Source of the DNA: Vesta saturnalis
Taxonomy: Eukaryota > Arthropoda > Insecta > Coleoptera > Lampyridae
DNA: 64,000 bases
NCBI GenBank assembly: GCA_036346205.1
Contig: JARFJB010000928.1
Location: forward strand, 1,155,001 to 1,219,000
Direction of reading: 5' to 3'
Position 1 is the stretch's first letter. Each line of letters opens with the position of its first letter. The translations under genes were made by a program, and so were the position numbers. Below are positions 44,913 to 56,590 of this stretch, in pieces. Below the pieces are notes generated by a model. It made no database searches. It was not told the DNA's origin and saw only the letters and a list, made by a program, of their open reading frames with translations.

Positions 44913-45798
44913 TAAATCAACAACTGTATTACAAAAACGGAGAGCTGTATTACGAGGATAGTAATCCAACGGTTACATTTAAAAATGAGACAGTAGCTAA
45001 ACTTCGTACACAAAGAAGAAGAACCAAATGGACAAAAACATATCAGTTTAAAATTGAAAAATTTGAGGAAAGGATTAGGTACTTAGAAAAACTAGTAAGA
45101 AGATATAGTCAAAATCAAAACAAAAACGGACAACAAAACTACTGTTGGAAACGCAAATAATCTTACGATAAAGAGCAAGCGGCGTGGTAGAAATTGAAAT
45201 AAAAATATTCTGATAGCAAATTCTAAATGTCAAGAATCTGAGGTCAAAAATAACGATGTGCTTATGTCTGATAATAAATCGCTTATCAGTTGTAAACCTC
45301 CTACATCTCAACGTAAAAATGAAATATTAAGTTTATCAGATAGTCAAGGAAGAGGATGCGCAGACACTCTAAGTACCCTATTAACTAGTAAGTACCAAGT
45401 TACATGTATTTTTAAACCAAATGCTACTTTTGAAAATGTGGTGGGAATGTAGGCGATCTAACCAAACGTTTTACTTTATCGGATTATGTAATAGTAATTG
45501 CCGGTATAAACAATGCGCTACAAGGAATTAAAATATCACCTAGCTGCATATCATCAACATTGCGTAGTCTAAAAAACACCAATGCGATTTTTTATACTGT
45601 CCCGTACTGGGACGGACGTTATATACTTAATACATTCGTATATGATTTAAATGTTTCACTTTATAATGAATTAAATAATAATGCGCGTCTTACTGACACA
45701 AATACATTTGCTACAAAAAATGACTTTACGCCTCATGGTCTCCACTTAAATAAACAAGGGAAACCTAAACTATGTAAATCCATTGCTAAGTATGTATA

Positions 45799-48740
45799 TG
45801 TTACGCTCAAATATCAAAAACTGCCAGTGAGCGAAAAAAATGAACACAACGCGTTGTGAGCTATGATAAGCGACCAAACACCGAAATCGAATGGTATTTC
45901 GCTTCATGATCAAGAATTATGGACCGCAACGCGTTGTGTGCGTTTAAGAAACGGCCAAAACGCGTTTTAGATTATTTTAACCTACCAGATACCGTTTTTT
46001 AAAGTAAAGCTATGAAACGTTACAGATTTACTTTAAAAAACGACACAAATTTTAAAGATGGCATGTTGATAATATTATTTTCATATCATGAAGTGATGAT
46101 TAATTTAATTTGCAGCGGTTTTTAAATAAAGTTACAACTTCAAAAGTAAGGAAATTATTTTATATTACAGATAAGGTCTTTACAACTTTAAGTAAAATGA
46201 AATCAATACCTACATATTTTAAGCTTAATACAAATAGTTTAACAAATATACTTCAAACACATTACAAAATATTATTTATTCTTGCAAGCGCTACTGTTGT
46301 GGCACTTGGAATTGCATAGTACTTGCTTAGAGCGACAATTGCATCTCTTAGTGTTACAGTAGCGTTTGCACTGACATGTCACAAATCCCTGTTTGGAACC
46401 TGAAGAGAGGGCGGAGACTTTTCTTAAACTTAGTGAAGTAGTTGAGACATCTGAATGCTTAATGATGTTTGAATCCGCGAAAGTAAATTCATTTCGACCA
46501 TACATCCGTTCCAATATACCTTCTTTAGTTCCCAACTGATACATACCGGACTCATTAACACTTAAAACTACAGCAATAACGTTTCTCGGTGCTAGTCTGC
46601 CTCTGTCAACATCGGGAACCCGAACTAAAACATTTTGACCTACTTCAGCAGGAGGAAGTTTCTGCACGAGACCGCTAACATCTTTTTGCCTGTTTTCCAG
46701 TCCGATTTTCGCCAACTCTCGTTGTGATGTGATTATTTCGGGTCTTCTACAACGATTACATATAACTTGCTGCTCTGTTTCCATACCACATTTCATATCA
46801 ACATTTAGATTACACTTTTCGCAGTTTTGAAGATCTCCGGGACTTTCACATATAGAACATAATATTGTACTGTTGTCGTTGGTTTCGTCAGGGGCTTCAT
46901 TTATTTTATTAAAGACCTCCTCTAAATCTTCCTCTGCCTCTAATTTTTCATAAATTTGTTTTTCCAAGGCAGAATCTGCTAAACCAATTCTTTGTTTACT
47001 GCCAAACATTGCCTCATACGGACTTTTCCTAATCCCTTCATGTAAAGACCGATTCTTTTTGCTTTGAATAAATCTTAATCCTTCTACCCACTGTTTAGTT
47101 TCATTATCTAGCATCCAAGCAACGAGCATGTCTCTTACATCCTGGTTTGATCGTTCCACTGATCCTTGGCTTTGTGAATGCCTCGGCTTTCCATGTACTA
47201 GCTTCAAACCTGGCCACATATCTCTTAAATTTTCAATTACTCGGTTTGCAAATTCCCTTCCGTTGTCACTTTGGAGAATAAACGATGCCCCAAAAATACA
47301 AAAAATATCAATTAAATTATAAGCAACTTCTTCAGCGGTTTTAGTTTTAAGTGGTTTAAGTATTGAAAATTTTGTCAAGCGATCTCGATATCTTGAATAA
47401 AGCGGTACTCCTTACCAGGTTCGGTTTGCATATCAATTAGATCTACTTGGCATCTGGAATTCATATGGTTTGATAAAATGGGCGCAATAACTAATACTTT
47501 CTTTTTTAATTTTTTCTTTCCTTGACATTGTTCGCAGAGTGACAAATATATCTGAATAGCGGCCCGACTAACGTTACAGTATTTCTTATTTATTTCGTTC
47601 TCCATAACTGAAAAAAAATGTATAGTGTCTTTAAGGCATCATACAGAATTACCAAAATATGAGAACAGATTTTTAATGTTAAACGTAATTTGAGGCTTAT
47701 GAAGTTTGCACAATTTGCAATATGAAAGTTTCTTGTAACATTTTAATATTTTGCCAACCTTTAATAACCTATAATTTTGGACTGTCACTGTCTCTTAAAA
47801 AAAACAGACTATAATATTCCGGTTTTTGCTCGAAAAAAATCGCTTCAAACCGCAAAATCAACAAAAAAATATACTCGTAGCTTATTCAAAAAATAAAGAT
47901 GTCAGAAGTTTTACATGTGAGTTTTTCAACCAGTTTTAAATAATGTACTATATATTAAGGCACGTACTATATTTTTGAGTATTAGTAGTACAAATACTAT
48001 ATTTCATCCAAAAACGTTGGCCACCTAGGTCCACATCTAGCTGACATCTTAAAGCAAATATTTACCTCTAGTTCTTTGTGTCCAGTTGTTCGTGAGTAAT
48101 ATCAATGATATTAAATAGATCTTCAGTTTTACAATAGTAGCGAAAGTTGTCACCCTGTACCTGCTTGTTGAATTAATTTTCTTGTCCGCTAATCGTTATA
48201 ATGTCGAACCTTTTCAGTCTTCTATAATGCTTCGATGACAACGGTAATTTATTCTCCTTAAACGTTTTGCTTCCTGAACTTCATTAACAATTTGGTTGTA
48301 ACGCTCACTAGTAAAATAGTCACTTCTATCACTGCTATTTTCGACGACACGTGTTAATTGTTCATTAAATAACTCTTCCATGACTTTATTTCTACCACTT
48401 TTAATGATAGCTCACAGAATAAAATATACGACCTAATCTTCAATAAAATAACTTACTGTAACGACGGCAAAACTGCAACTGGACGCATAGTAATCTCGCA
48501 CAATTCATCAAAGCAACGGAATAACCTGTTAAAATAGGAAAAATTCGGTGTCCGAGAGATTTAAACATCCAAAACGCGTTCTGGTCGTTTCTTAAACGCA
48601 CACAACGCGTTGCGGCCCATAATTCATGACCGCGAAGCGAAATACCATTCCATTTCGGTGTTTGATCGCTTATTGTAGCTCACAACGCGTTGTGGTTATT
48701 TTTTTCGCTCACTCGCCGTTTTCGATATTTGAGCGTAACA
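45799..48740 (-). mobile_element. Ginger-like DNA transposon with 171-bp inverted ends
   Basis: Ends are TGTTACGCTCAAATATC... (45799-45969) and its inverted copy (48569-48740), with about 90% identity by eye. The 4-bp direct repeat TATA flanks the insert (45795-45798 and 48741-48744). Deleting element plus one repeat keeps the LINE ORF1 frame open. The inverted ends contain three ACGCGT palindromes each, two of them in CAACGCGTTG. One transposase pseudogene lies inside on the minus strand. Total length is 2942 bp. Confidence 0.9.
46272..48390 (-). pseudogene. Ginger/KRBA2-like transposase with retroviral-type integrase core
   Basis: The N-terminus at 48390 reads MEELFNEQLTRVVENS and YFTSERYNQIVNEVQEAKRL; a frameshift leads to SSKHYRRLKRFDIITISGQE. 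At 47375-47605 follow the HHCC-type zinc region (NKKYCNVSRAAIQIYLSLCE, CQGKKK) and the start of the rve core (SRCQVDLIDMQTEPGKEYRF) with the first Asp. The main frame (46272-47378) has SFILQSDNGREFAN (second Asp) and PRHSQSQGSVERSNQDV (Glu). A Cys-rich finger follows (CSICESPGDLQNCEKC), then a GPY/F-like region (VGQNVLVRVPDVDRGRLAPR). The C-terminus is a CXC-type cluster (CQCKRYCNTKRCNCRSKQVL). Length and order match GIN/KRBA2-type integrases of insect genomes. Frame breaks near 48270 and between 47380 and 48000 mean it is not intact, though the integrase core is well preserved. Confidence 0.87.
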
Positions 48741-49049
48741 TATATACAAGTTCAAATAAATATGAGTGCACAGAAAATATTCCTACGACTAACTTTAATA
48801 AGTACGTAAATATGCAAAACCTGATTTTTGTAAATAGTAGTGACTCAAAACCTGTATCTGCAATATCGAACAATCTACATACACATAATCGTAAAATTAA
48901 TGAACTGAAGTTATCGTCTATCGACTCACTTAAGTCCTGTTAAATCAGATTTAAAATAAAACCCATCGACAATAATAATGTAAAAAATAGCTCTAAATTA
49001 ACAAAAAGTTCTTATAAATACCTAGATCTTCTTTTATTAAATGTGTAAG

Positions 49050-51707
49050 GTTTAAACACAGTAAAAATTTCACAAATGGAAATAGACTTATTAAAATTAA
49101 GCGTTAATTTTATATTTTTAGCGGAAACATGGTGTAATCAGGCGTCAATTAAATCATTACAGTTAATTGGATACAAGCAGAGCTCATATTTTTTTCGAAA
49201 ACTGCACATTCATGGTGGTGTAACCGTATACGCAAAGGAAAATCTAAATGTACATTCTTTAGACTTAGAGAATTTTTGTCAGGAATTAGACTTCGAAGTG
49301 TGCGGTGTAATTTGGAGTATTAACCAAAAAAATTATATAATAATTACTTGTTATTGGTGACTTCACAATCTTTTTAGATAAGTTGTCTGACTGAACTTTG
49401 TGTTTGATAAGAGCTCATACATGATCTTAGCTGGTGATTTTAACTTGTATTTTGAAAGAAATGATCGAAATGTACTTAGATTAAGAGACATGCTATCAAC
49501 GTTTGGATTATTTGATGTAGTTGTAAGACCGACAAGGAAGGTAGCTGTGTTGGACAACATCTTTGTCAATTTTAATGGAAGCTCACATAATGTACGCCCT
49601 TGTATAGTATCTGCCCATAATTACATTACATTTAAAACTAATAAACATAATAAGGAATCTATAAACCCAAAAGTAATTAACAAACGTTCTTATAACAAAG
49701 ATTCTATTTTTAAGTTTGCTACTGCTCTAAAACAGAAACCTTGGATCGATTTTGAAAATTTTTCAACGCTTGATGATGCATTTAATTATTTCCACAAAAC
49801 TATACTGCATTATTTCAACCTTTTTTTTCCATGTAGGCCGAAGTTCCTCAAAAAATGTAATACTAATTCAAATTCGGCAAAAAATTCTGTAAAAATCTCC
49901 AGCTAAAACCTTCACGATCTGTATCAGTTAACAACTAAGTACCCAGAACTAACTCCCTTTTACTACAAAGTAAACGTCGTCATCGTCAGCTTGTCCAAAA
50001 GACCAAAGCTGCATATTATTCTAATCAAATCCTATATGCCGATAATCAACAAAAAGCTACTTGGTCACTCATATCTCAACTTACTGGCAAAGAAACACAC
50101 TTTTCAAACATATCTTTGGGTACGGATACAGATACAAACACAATTAATGACCCTAATCAGGTGGGAACAAAATTCAATACATTCTTTAGAATAATATCAA
50201 ACATCTACCGGTAATGTTTTAAAAAATGTTACAAAATCAAGAACATATAGCAGTGTGTGTGCTTTTCCATTTAGTGAAAAAGACATGTACCCTAATTATA
50301 AAGCAACTTAAAAACAAAAACAGCTATGGTCCAGATGACGTACCCTGTAAACTCTTAAAACAAGTTCACTTAGCGATTGTTAGCCCTATCACTAAACCAA
50401 TTAATCTGTCATTTGAACACGGTGTGTTTCCTACACTACTAAAATGTGCCCTAGTCATTCCGGTGCACAAAAAAAGGTAGTCATAGTGAAGTTTCTAATT
50501 TCCGCCAATATCATTTAACTCTTCATTTTCAAAAATTTTTGAATATGCAATGCTATCAAGACTTCTGCGTCATTAAGAATTGAATAGCATTATCATTGAT
50601 AGACAGTATGGTTTTCGAAAGAAACAGTCAACAATTACTGCTTTACACTCTTTCGTCCATGAAATAGTGGAAGCTCTAGATGAGAAAAAGTTTGTTGCTG
50701 GAATTTACTGGGATCTAACTAAAGCTTTTGATTGCGTCAGTGATTCATTATTGTTAAACAAATTAGAACGGTATGGTATAAGGGGCACCATCGCCAAATT
50801 GTTTCAATCTTACCTTTCACTAAGATCCCAGTTTGTAAGAGTGACTTATAAATCACCCAACCACGTCATTAATCACTGCCACTCGTCCATTTTGCCTGTT
50901 ACAGTAGGGGTTCCCCAAGGTTCCATACTATGTCCAACTCTTTTTTTGCTTTTTATTAATGATATAGTTGATTTCTTAAACTATTCGCTATATCTTTATG
51001 CTGCTGATACATCTGCTCTAGTATCTAGTATAAAGCCAGACGATTTGATATCTAAGGCAAATGCACTGTTAGAGGACCTAAATGAGTGGTTTATAGAAAA
51101 TAAGCTGTACATAAACTTTTCAAAAACAAGTCTTATGTCTTTCAATAAACATATTTTAAGTAATGGACTTAGTATAAATAATACAGATGTATTACAACAA
51201 CCAGCAGTAAAATTTCTCGGTCTTCAACTCGATGAATCTTTAAATTGGAAAACACATTGCTCTGCTTTGATAAAAAAAATTAATAGTTCTTGCTTTCAAA
51301 TCAGATCCTTAAAGTATGTAGTTCCATTCCATGTTATAATTTCCTTCTACTATGGTCAAGTTCATTCAAAGTTGTTGTATGGTATTGGTTTTTGGGGATT
51401 ATCAATATTAGCGCAAGAAGTATTTCTAAGCCAAAAAAGGGTAATTCGAACCATGGCCGGTATAAAAAGTAGGGAATCTTGCAGACCTTATTTTACAAAA
51501 TATAATATATTGCCATTACCAAGCTTATACATTCTGGAGCTTCTATGCTTTGTCTATAAGAACCAAAACCAGTTTAAAAAAAACTCAGATTTTCATGTAC
51601 ACAATGCAAGGAAAAAGGATGACTATCGTAATCCTGTCAATAAAACCAATATGACTGCAAAAGCTCCTTCCTCGTTTGGTGTAAAGCTTTACAATTATTT
51701 GCCTTAA
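49050..51707 (+). pseudogene. LINE ORF2: endonuclease and reverse transcriptase
   Basis: The endonuclease begins near 49040 (YLDLLLLNV-like, then VNFIFLAETWCNQASIKSLQ), has GGVTVYAKENLNV, and after a frameshift at 49360 MILAGDFNLYFERND, the conserved GDFN. The reverse transcriptase part contains NKNSYGPDDVPCKLLKQ, INLSFEHGVFPTLLKCALVI, DRQYGFRKKQSTITALHSFV, GIYWDLTKAFDCVSDSLLLN and GVPQGSILCPTLFLLFINDI. The catalytic motif reads YAADTSAL instead of YADDTSAL, so one of the two metal-binding Asp is lost. The thumb and C-terminus (VKFLGLQLDESLNWKTHCSA, SKLLYGIGFWG, SQKRVIRTMAGIKSRESCRP) are intact to the stop at 51707. Several frameshifts lie in the first half (49.36, 49.9-50.2, 50.48-50.58 kb). 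Confidence 0.85.
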
Positions 51708-52053
51708 TCCTTAAAGCAATGTGGCTCTTTCATGCAATTTCAGGGTAATATAAAGTCACTTTTAATGCAACATTGCATATATAATGTGTAGGAATTTTTT
51801 TTACTGCTGCAAAAACAAACAATGACCTCTAGTCCTAGTTGCCACATTATTTGAATTATTTTGTTTTATACACATTGTATTTATGTTTATATTTAATTAT
51901 TAATATTTATTTTCCTATATTATCTATTATTGTAGTATATTGTCTGTATATACTTAGATGTTAACTAATGACCTTACTTAAATTTAATTTTATGTATAGT
52001 ACGTATATTTTGACTTAATGTATTCCACTTTTATGGTCTAACAATTGAATAAA

Positions 52054-52087
<34 letters not shown>

Positions 52088-52242
52088 TGTATATATTGTA
52101 TTGTCACGCTAGAATTTTGTAAACCCTACATTATGAGGAGAATGCCTTCATTACTGTGCTGGCGTAGCAATACACATTCAAAAATTTTGAGATTTTATCG
52201 TGTTTCTGATACCGGTGACCAGTGAAATTTTATGTTATACTA

Positions 52243-52246
<4 letters not shown>

Positions 52247-52311
<65 letters not shown>
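52247..52311. repeat. (AT)n microsatellite
   Basis: An AT run of about 65 bp directly before the foldback MITE. Confidence 0.95.
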
Positions 52312-52314
<3 letters not shown>

Positions 52315-52320
52315 TTTTAC

Positions 52321-52500
52321 ATTATTGAAATCAGGTTAAGGATTGAGTTTTTTACTGTGTTGCTAGAGCACAAGTATTGCTGTTATTGTCAATTTTGCAA
52401 TCACTTCTTGTGTTTTGAAGTGACTGCAAAATTGACACAAAAGCAGTAGTTGTGCCCTAGTAACCCACAGTGAAAACTCAATCATAAACATTTCAATAAT
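52321..52500. mobile_element. 180-bp foldback MITE
   Basis: It starts ATTATTGAAA and ends TTTCAATAAT. The two halves are diverged inverted copies along their whole length (GATTGAGTTTT, TTGCTAGAGCAC/TTACTAGGGCAC, GTCAATTTTGCA), meeting at about 52411. No coding capacity. Confidence 0.85.
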
Positions 52501-52519
52501 AAAATTCAAATTTTGAAAA

Positions 52520-52710
52520 CGTATATAAATCCAGATTATTTCCTGAAATTTGTCACATAAAAAAAAGAGGGTAACTCAATGAATCACAAATCAGATACAG
52601 AACAGCTTTCAGCAGTTTATTCATACATGCTTAATTTCAATATTAAATTCAATTATTAAACACCTTGTACATCAATAATTTAAATTTACCGCGTTTAATA
52701 TATCTCAGTG
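52520..52710. repeat. Inverted copy of the 42.17-42.34 kb repeat
   Basis: The complement matches 42165-42335 over nearly its whole length, with a 20-bp extra segment (around TTTAATATTGAAATTAAGC in the complement). Confidence 0.85.
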
Positions 52711-54100
52711 ACTTAATCTAAGTAAAATAAATATAACCAACTTTGGCAGAAAAATTATATCAATGTAAGCACATGTTGTGACAAAGTAATTACGTAATTG
52801 CTTAACCTAACATTGTTTTATTGAAGAAGCCTTGATAAAGGAACAAAATAAACACTCCGAAATATTGACATATATCAAAGAATTGTAAACTTATTAAGAC
52901 CCTAGTTAGCCGCAGGCCCTGATAATACTAAATAATTAGTTAAACATTTTTTTCTTGGCGTTATTAACGGATGTTACTTCCCTTCAACTTATATAATGTA
53001 TATTTATATATACATGGAAAAAAGACCCAATTGAATTTCAATGGTGGAAAGGAAACTATGTTACTCATTCAACACATATACGATGTTATGCATAACTATA
53101 TATTTGTATTTCCAGTAGTCTAAACAAATAATAATGAATACACGTTGTAGTTAGAGAAAAGCATCTTAAGGATTATTAACTATCAACTAATAGATCATTA
53201 TTTCTAATGTAAAAGCAAGAACATCAAAGAAATGGATTTATAAAAATAGAAGTAAATAGTCAAGACAAAGCCTTGTGTAGCATTTGTACTAAAATGAAGT
53301 CGGTTAATAGCATATAACTAACCTTACGGAAAATATTTTGTAAGTATTATGTTAACAGACAACGCACTTCATCTTAACCAAAAAATTTTATGTGATCTGC
53401 ACATTAGGTACTTTCATTTTTCCGTTAGCAAACAGTATAAGAGCGAAAAATCTTTTTCATTTAATCATATTCTCCCTTATACTAAATGTACATATTATAA
53501 TCTGATTTCTTGCTTATATCCATATTGCTAAACAATTGAAAACTAATACCAATGCATAAGGTAAAATATAACTTTCTCTTTAGGAATGTAATCAAATTCA
53601 TTAGTGTAATTTTACACTAAAAAAAACATCAAATTTGAATTTTTTAAATTAACTAAATTTAAACATTGTAAAAGTTATCCAATTAAGATTCTAACATGTT
53701 ACATGACCGTAATGTTTATATACAAAATACTGTACATTTTGTACATAATTTAATAATAAATACAAACGAGTGAACAAACACAGAAGCATTAAACTTTCTG
53801 AAAGCAAGTTTTAATACCAATTTATTGTTAAAATATTCGCAACCTAATGTAATTTAAAAGATGACTCCAATCGAGTTGTGTTTCGTGTATTTGATGAAGG
53901 AAATTGGAAGATAACTAGATCATATGACTGTTGTTTGTAATATCATATACTTACAATCAATCATCGCTAGTTAAGGTATTCATTCGATGCTTTGTTTCTA
54001 ATTATACAGTGATGCGTACTTTACATTCTTTAATTTAATTAATTTTCAAGACTTCCTACTAAAATCTTTTGTAACGAAAGTTTATCTAAAATTGAATTAT
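52711..54100. repeat. Long non-coding repeat unit, first copy
   Basis: From about 53030 the sequence matches 57050-58060 in the same orientation (TATTCAACACATATAC-type, AGTTAGAGAAAA, GTCAAGACAAAG, ATTATGTTAACAGACAACG, ATACTGTACATTTTG, CATATGACTGTTGTTT, TTCATTCGATGCTTTG). Frames are closed. It is repetitive but of no recognised class. Confidence 0.75.
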
Positions 54101-54129
54101 CTTTAAAAGAGGTGTTTTCTTGGGAGACC

Positions 54130-56590
54130 GTTTTATACGACTCTTTTATAGCGGGTTGTGGTGAAGCATCACGTAATTTACGAGCACAACAAATACGTCA
54201 AGGTTGAAAAGCGTAAATAACGACGAATTTGAAAATGTAAGTCTTGCAAGTAATCTAAAAAATAGACAAGATGTACTCACAGTAGATATTAAAAATATAT
54301 CTCTGCACCTATCTTTACTGACATAATCCACCGGAAAGCTTCGAATGCCCATAAGCGAACTGCAAATGACGACACTTAAAGTTACACTTAATTTTTTAGT
54401 TTGTACACACACCAAAAGGCAGACGTTATACGTTGCGATAAAAGCAAACAATTTAACAGCAGTATCGACCAGAGAACCCACCTATTGGCCTACAGACAGG
54501 AGAAAAATATCCGACTTACTGAATTTTGGAATTATCGTAACACTGTATTCGCACGTTTTAGAACAGCAGAAGCAACCAACACTATACAGCAAGAAAACAA
54601 CATTAGACCAGCTATTTAATTTAAAACCCCAGAATAAGTGGATATAGCAGTAGCAAATGTAACTAAAGCAATTCAGAATGCAGCATGGACAGCAACGCCA
54701 TACTATAACTGCCAGAACATTAAGGAAAAATTGTCCTATAATAATTAAACAAAAAATTTCTGAGAAAAGGAAACTGCCGAACTACAAGAAGCGAAGAGAA
54801 CAAAAGGAAATTCAACAAAGCAACAAAAGAGTTAAAACAACTATTAAAACAGATTAGTGCATTATCACCACTGGAAGTATCAGACTACTCGCTGTGGAAA
54901 GCCACAAGGAAACTGAAAAGGCCTCGGATACATGTTCCACCAATGAATGAAAATGATGAATGAGCTCGGAGTAACAAATAGAAAGCTGCAGCATTTGTAA
55001 ATCACCTAACCACCTTTCTCCAACCAAACAGAATAGATGCACCGGAACAAGAGCAAGCGATGCGAGAACATCTTAATACACCATACTAAACTACCCATTA
55101 AAAACATCAGTCTCAAAGAATTTAAAGATACAATACAACCAAATAATAACCCAAGCAAAGCTCCAGGTTTTGACTTAATAACCGGTAAAGTATTACAAGA
55201 ACTTTTAACTAAAGGGTACAACGCTATACAACAAATATGCAATGCAATATTGAGACTAGGGCATTTCCCCAGTCAGTAGAAAGTAGCACACATAGTTACG
55301 CTGCTAAAGCCTGGCAAAAATCGAAGCGGCATCTCACCGCCCAATAAGTGTTACCAATCCTTTCGAAAGTCTTTGAAAAGATATTTTTGAAACGAATGAA
55401 ACCAATTATAGACAAAAAGAAAGTTATTCCTAATCATCAATTCGGTTTTAGAAACCAGTATAACACTATTGAACAAGTACATCGGTTAGTTAATGTGATC
55501 AACCTGACATTTGAAGAAAAGGACTACTGTACGGCGGCATTTCTGGACGTTAGCCAAGCCTTTGATAAGGTTTGGTACGAAGGCCTTCTGTTCAAATTAA
55601 AACAAAATCTTCCACACACTTTTGTCATGGTCCTTACTTCCTATCTAACACAAAGGTTTTTCCTAGTTAGATATAAAGACGAATATACTGATCTGGTTCC
55701 GATCCAATCTGGTGTACTACAAGGCACCATTTTTGAACCCATGTTGTATCTCCTGTACGTCGTGGACCTGCCGATAACCGACAAAAATATAACAGCCGCG
55801 TACTCGGACGTTACTGCAGTCCTAGCAGTACATACCGTTCCAGTTGTTGCATAACAATACCTTCAAGAGCATTTAAATATGTTACAGGACTGGTTGACCA
55901 CTTGGAAGACTAAGGCAAACGTTCGGTAAATGTTTACATTAAACAGAGACACCTGTCCTCCAGTTACTCTGAATGGTAACCAGCTGATTCAAGCAGATGA
56001 CACAAAGTATCTTGATATGCATATGGATAGGCGTTTGACCTGGAAGAAACACATATTAACAAAACGAAAACAACTCGGCATAAAACTGCAACAAATGTAA
56101 TGGATGATTGGTATAAAATCACAGTTGTGACTTGAACATAAACTACTCTTACACAAAATTATCTTGAAGCCTGTCTGGACTTATGGGATTCAGCTATGGG
56201 GTACAGCCAGTAATTCGTACCTTGAAATCCTACAGCGCTTTTAGAACAAAGTCTTGAGAACACTAGTTAATGCACCCTGGTATGTTCCAAGTCACGTAAT
56301 CGAGAGGGACCTACAAATTCTATCTGCCAAAGAAGAAATAAAAAGAGTTAGTGAGAATTATAGTGTTAAAACTATAGTGCATCCAAGTGTGCTCGATAAA
56401 AATCTATTTAAAAACACTGGAGAAGTGCAACATCTCAAACGTTTCAAGCCAAATGACCTAATGGACGGATTTAATTAGTTTAGTACTTATATAGAACAAA
56501 AATAGCTTAAGTTACATGATAGAGCCACTACTCATCCCGTAAGTTAAAGGAAAGCTTCATTGCAAGCAACTCCTGCAAGTCATTATACAT
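54130..56590 (+). pseudogene. Jockey-type LINE ORF2, decayed
   Basis: The endonuclease end reads REPTYWPTDRRKISDLLNFG, the hallmark T-Y-x-P-x-R-x-x-D-L block of Jockey. The linker has ISALSPLEVSDYSLWKATRK. The reverse transcriptase contains NNPSKAPGFDLITGKVLQEL, LPILSKVFEKIFLKRMKPII, NHQFGFRNQYNTIEQVHRLV and CTAAFLDVSQAFDKVWYEGL. Then comes IQSGVLQGTIFEPMLYLLYV, where the conserved PQGS is LQGT. The catalytic YADDTA reads YSDVTA, so the metal-binding pair is destroyed. Further frames give KYLDMHMDRRLTWKKHI and the C-terminus NAPWYVPSHVIERDLQILSA up to 56478. The element is broken by many stops. It lies exactly between the two copies of the 53.0/57.0 kb repeat unit. Confidence 0.87.

Larger units (their letters stand above)
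44920..48943 (+). pseudogene. LINE ORF1: coiled coil plus SGNH/GDSL esterase, split by Ginger
   Basis: The N-terminal frame contains QQLYYKNGELYYEDSNPTVT and a heptad-rich KIEKFEERIRYLEKLVRRYS. A frameshift follows. Then ILSLSDSQGRG is the block I serine motif (normally GDSxGR), followed by CIFKPNATFENVV. Next frame: YVIVIAGINNAL (block III-like AGxN), PYWDGRYILN and TPHGLHLNKQGK (His block). Such esterase domains are typical of CR1-clade ORF1 proteins and may act on membranes or RNP assembly. The Ginger transposon interrupts the frame at 45799. After it the same frame continues with NKYECTENIPTTNFNKYV and ends at 48943. Stops near 45160 and 45450 show decay before or after the insertion. Confidence 0.75.
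44905..52087 (+). mobile_element. CR1-like LINE, nearly full length, with nested Ginger
   Basis: The element holds ORF1 with coiled coil and SGNH esterase (44.92-45.80 plus 48.74-48.94 kb), ORF2 with endonuclease and reverse transcriptase (49.05-51.71 kb) and a 3' UTR ending in (ATT)n at 52051-52086. The Ginger element at 45799-48740 lies inside ORF1. Without it the LINE is about 4.2 kb, a plausible full length for the CR1 group. The 5' end cannot be fixed. Confidence 0.8.

Noticed and set aside
52222..52449. Tyr-Ile repeat proteins at (AT)n tracts (also 44784-45160, 61729-61926)
   Set aside because: Direct translations of AT dinucleotide runs.
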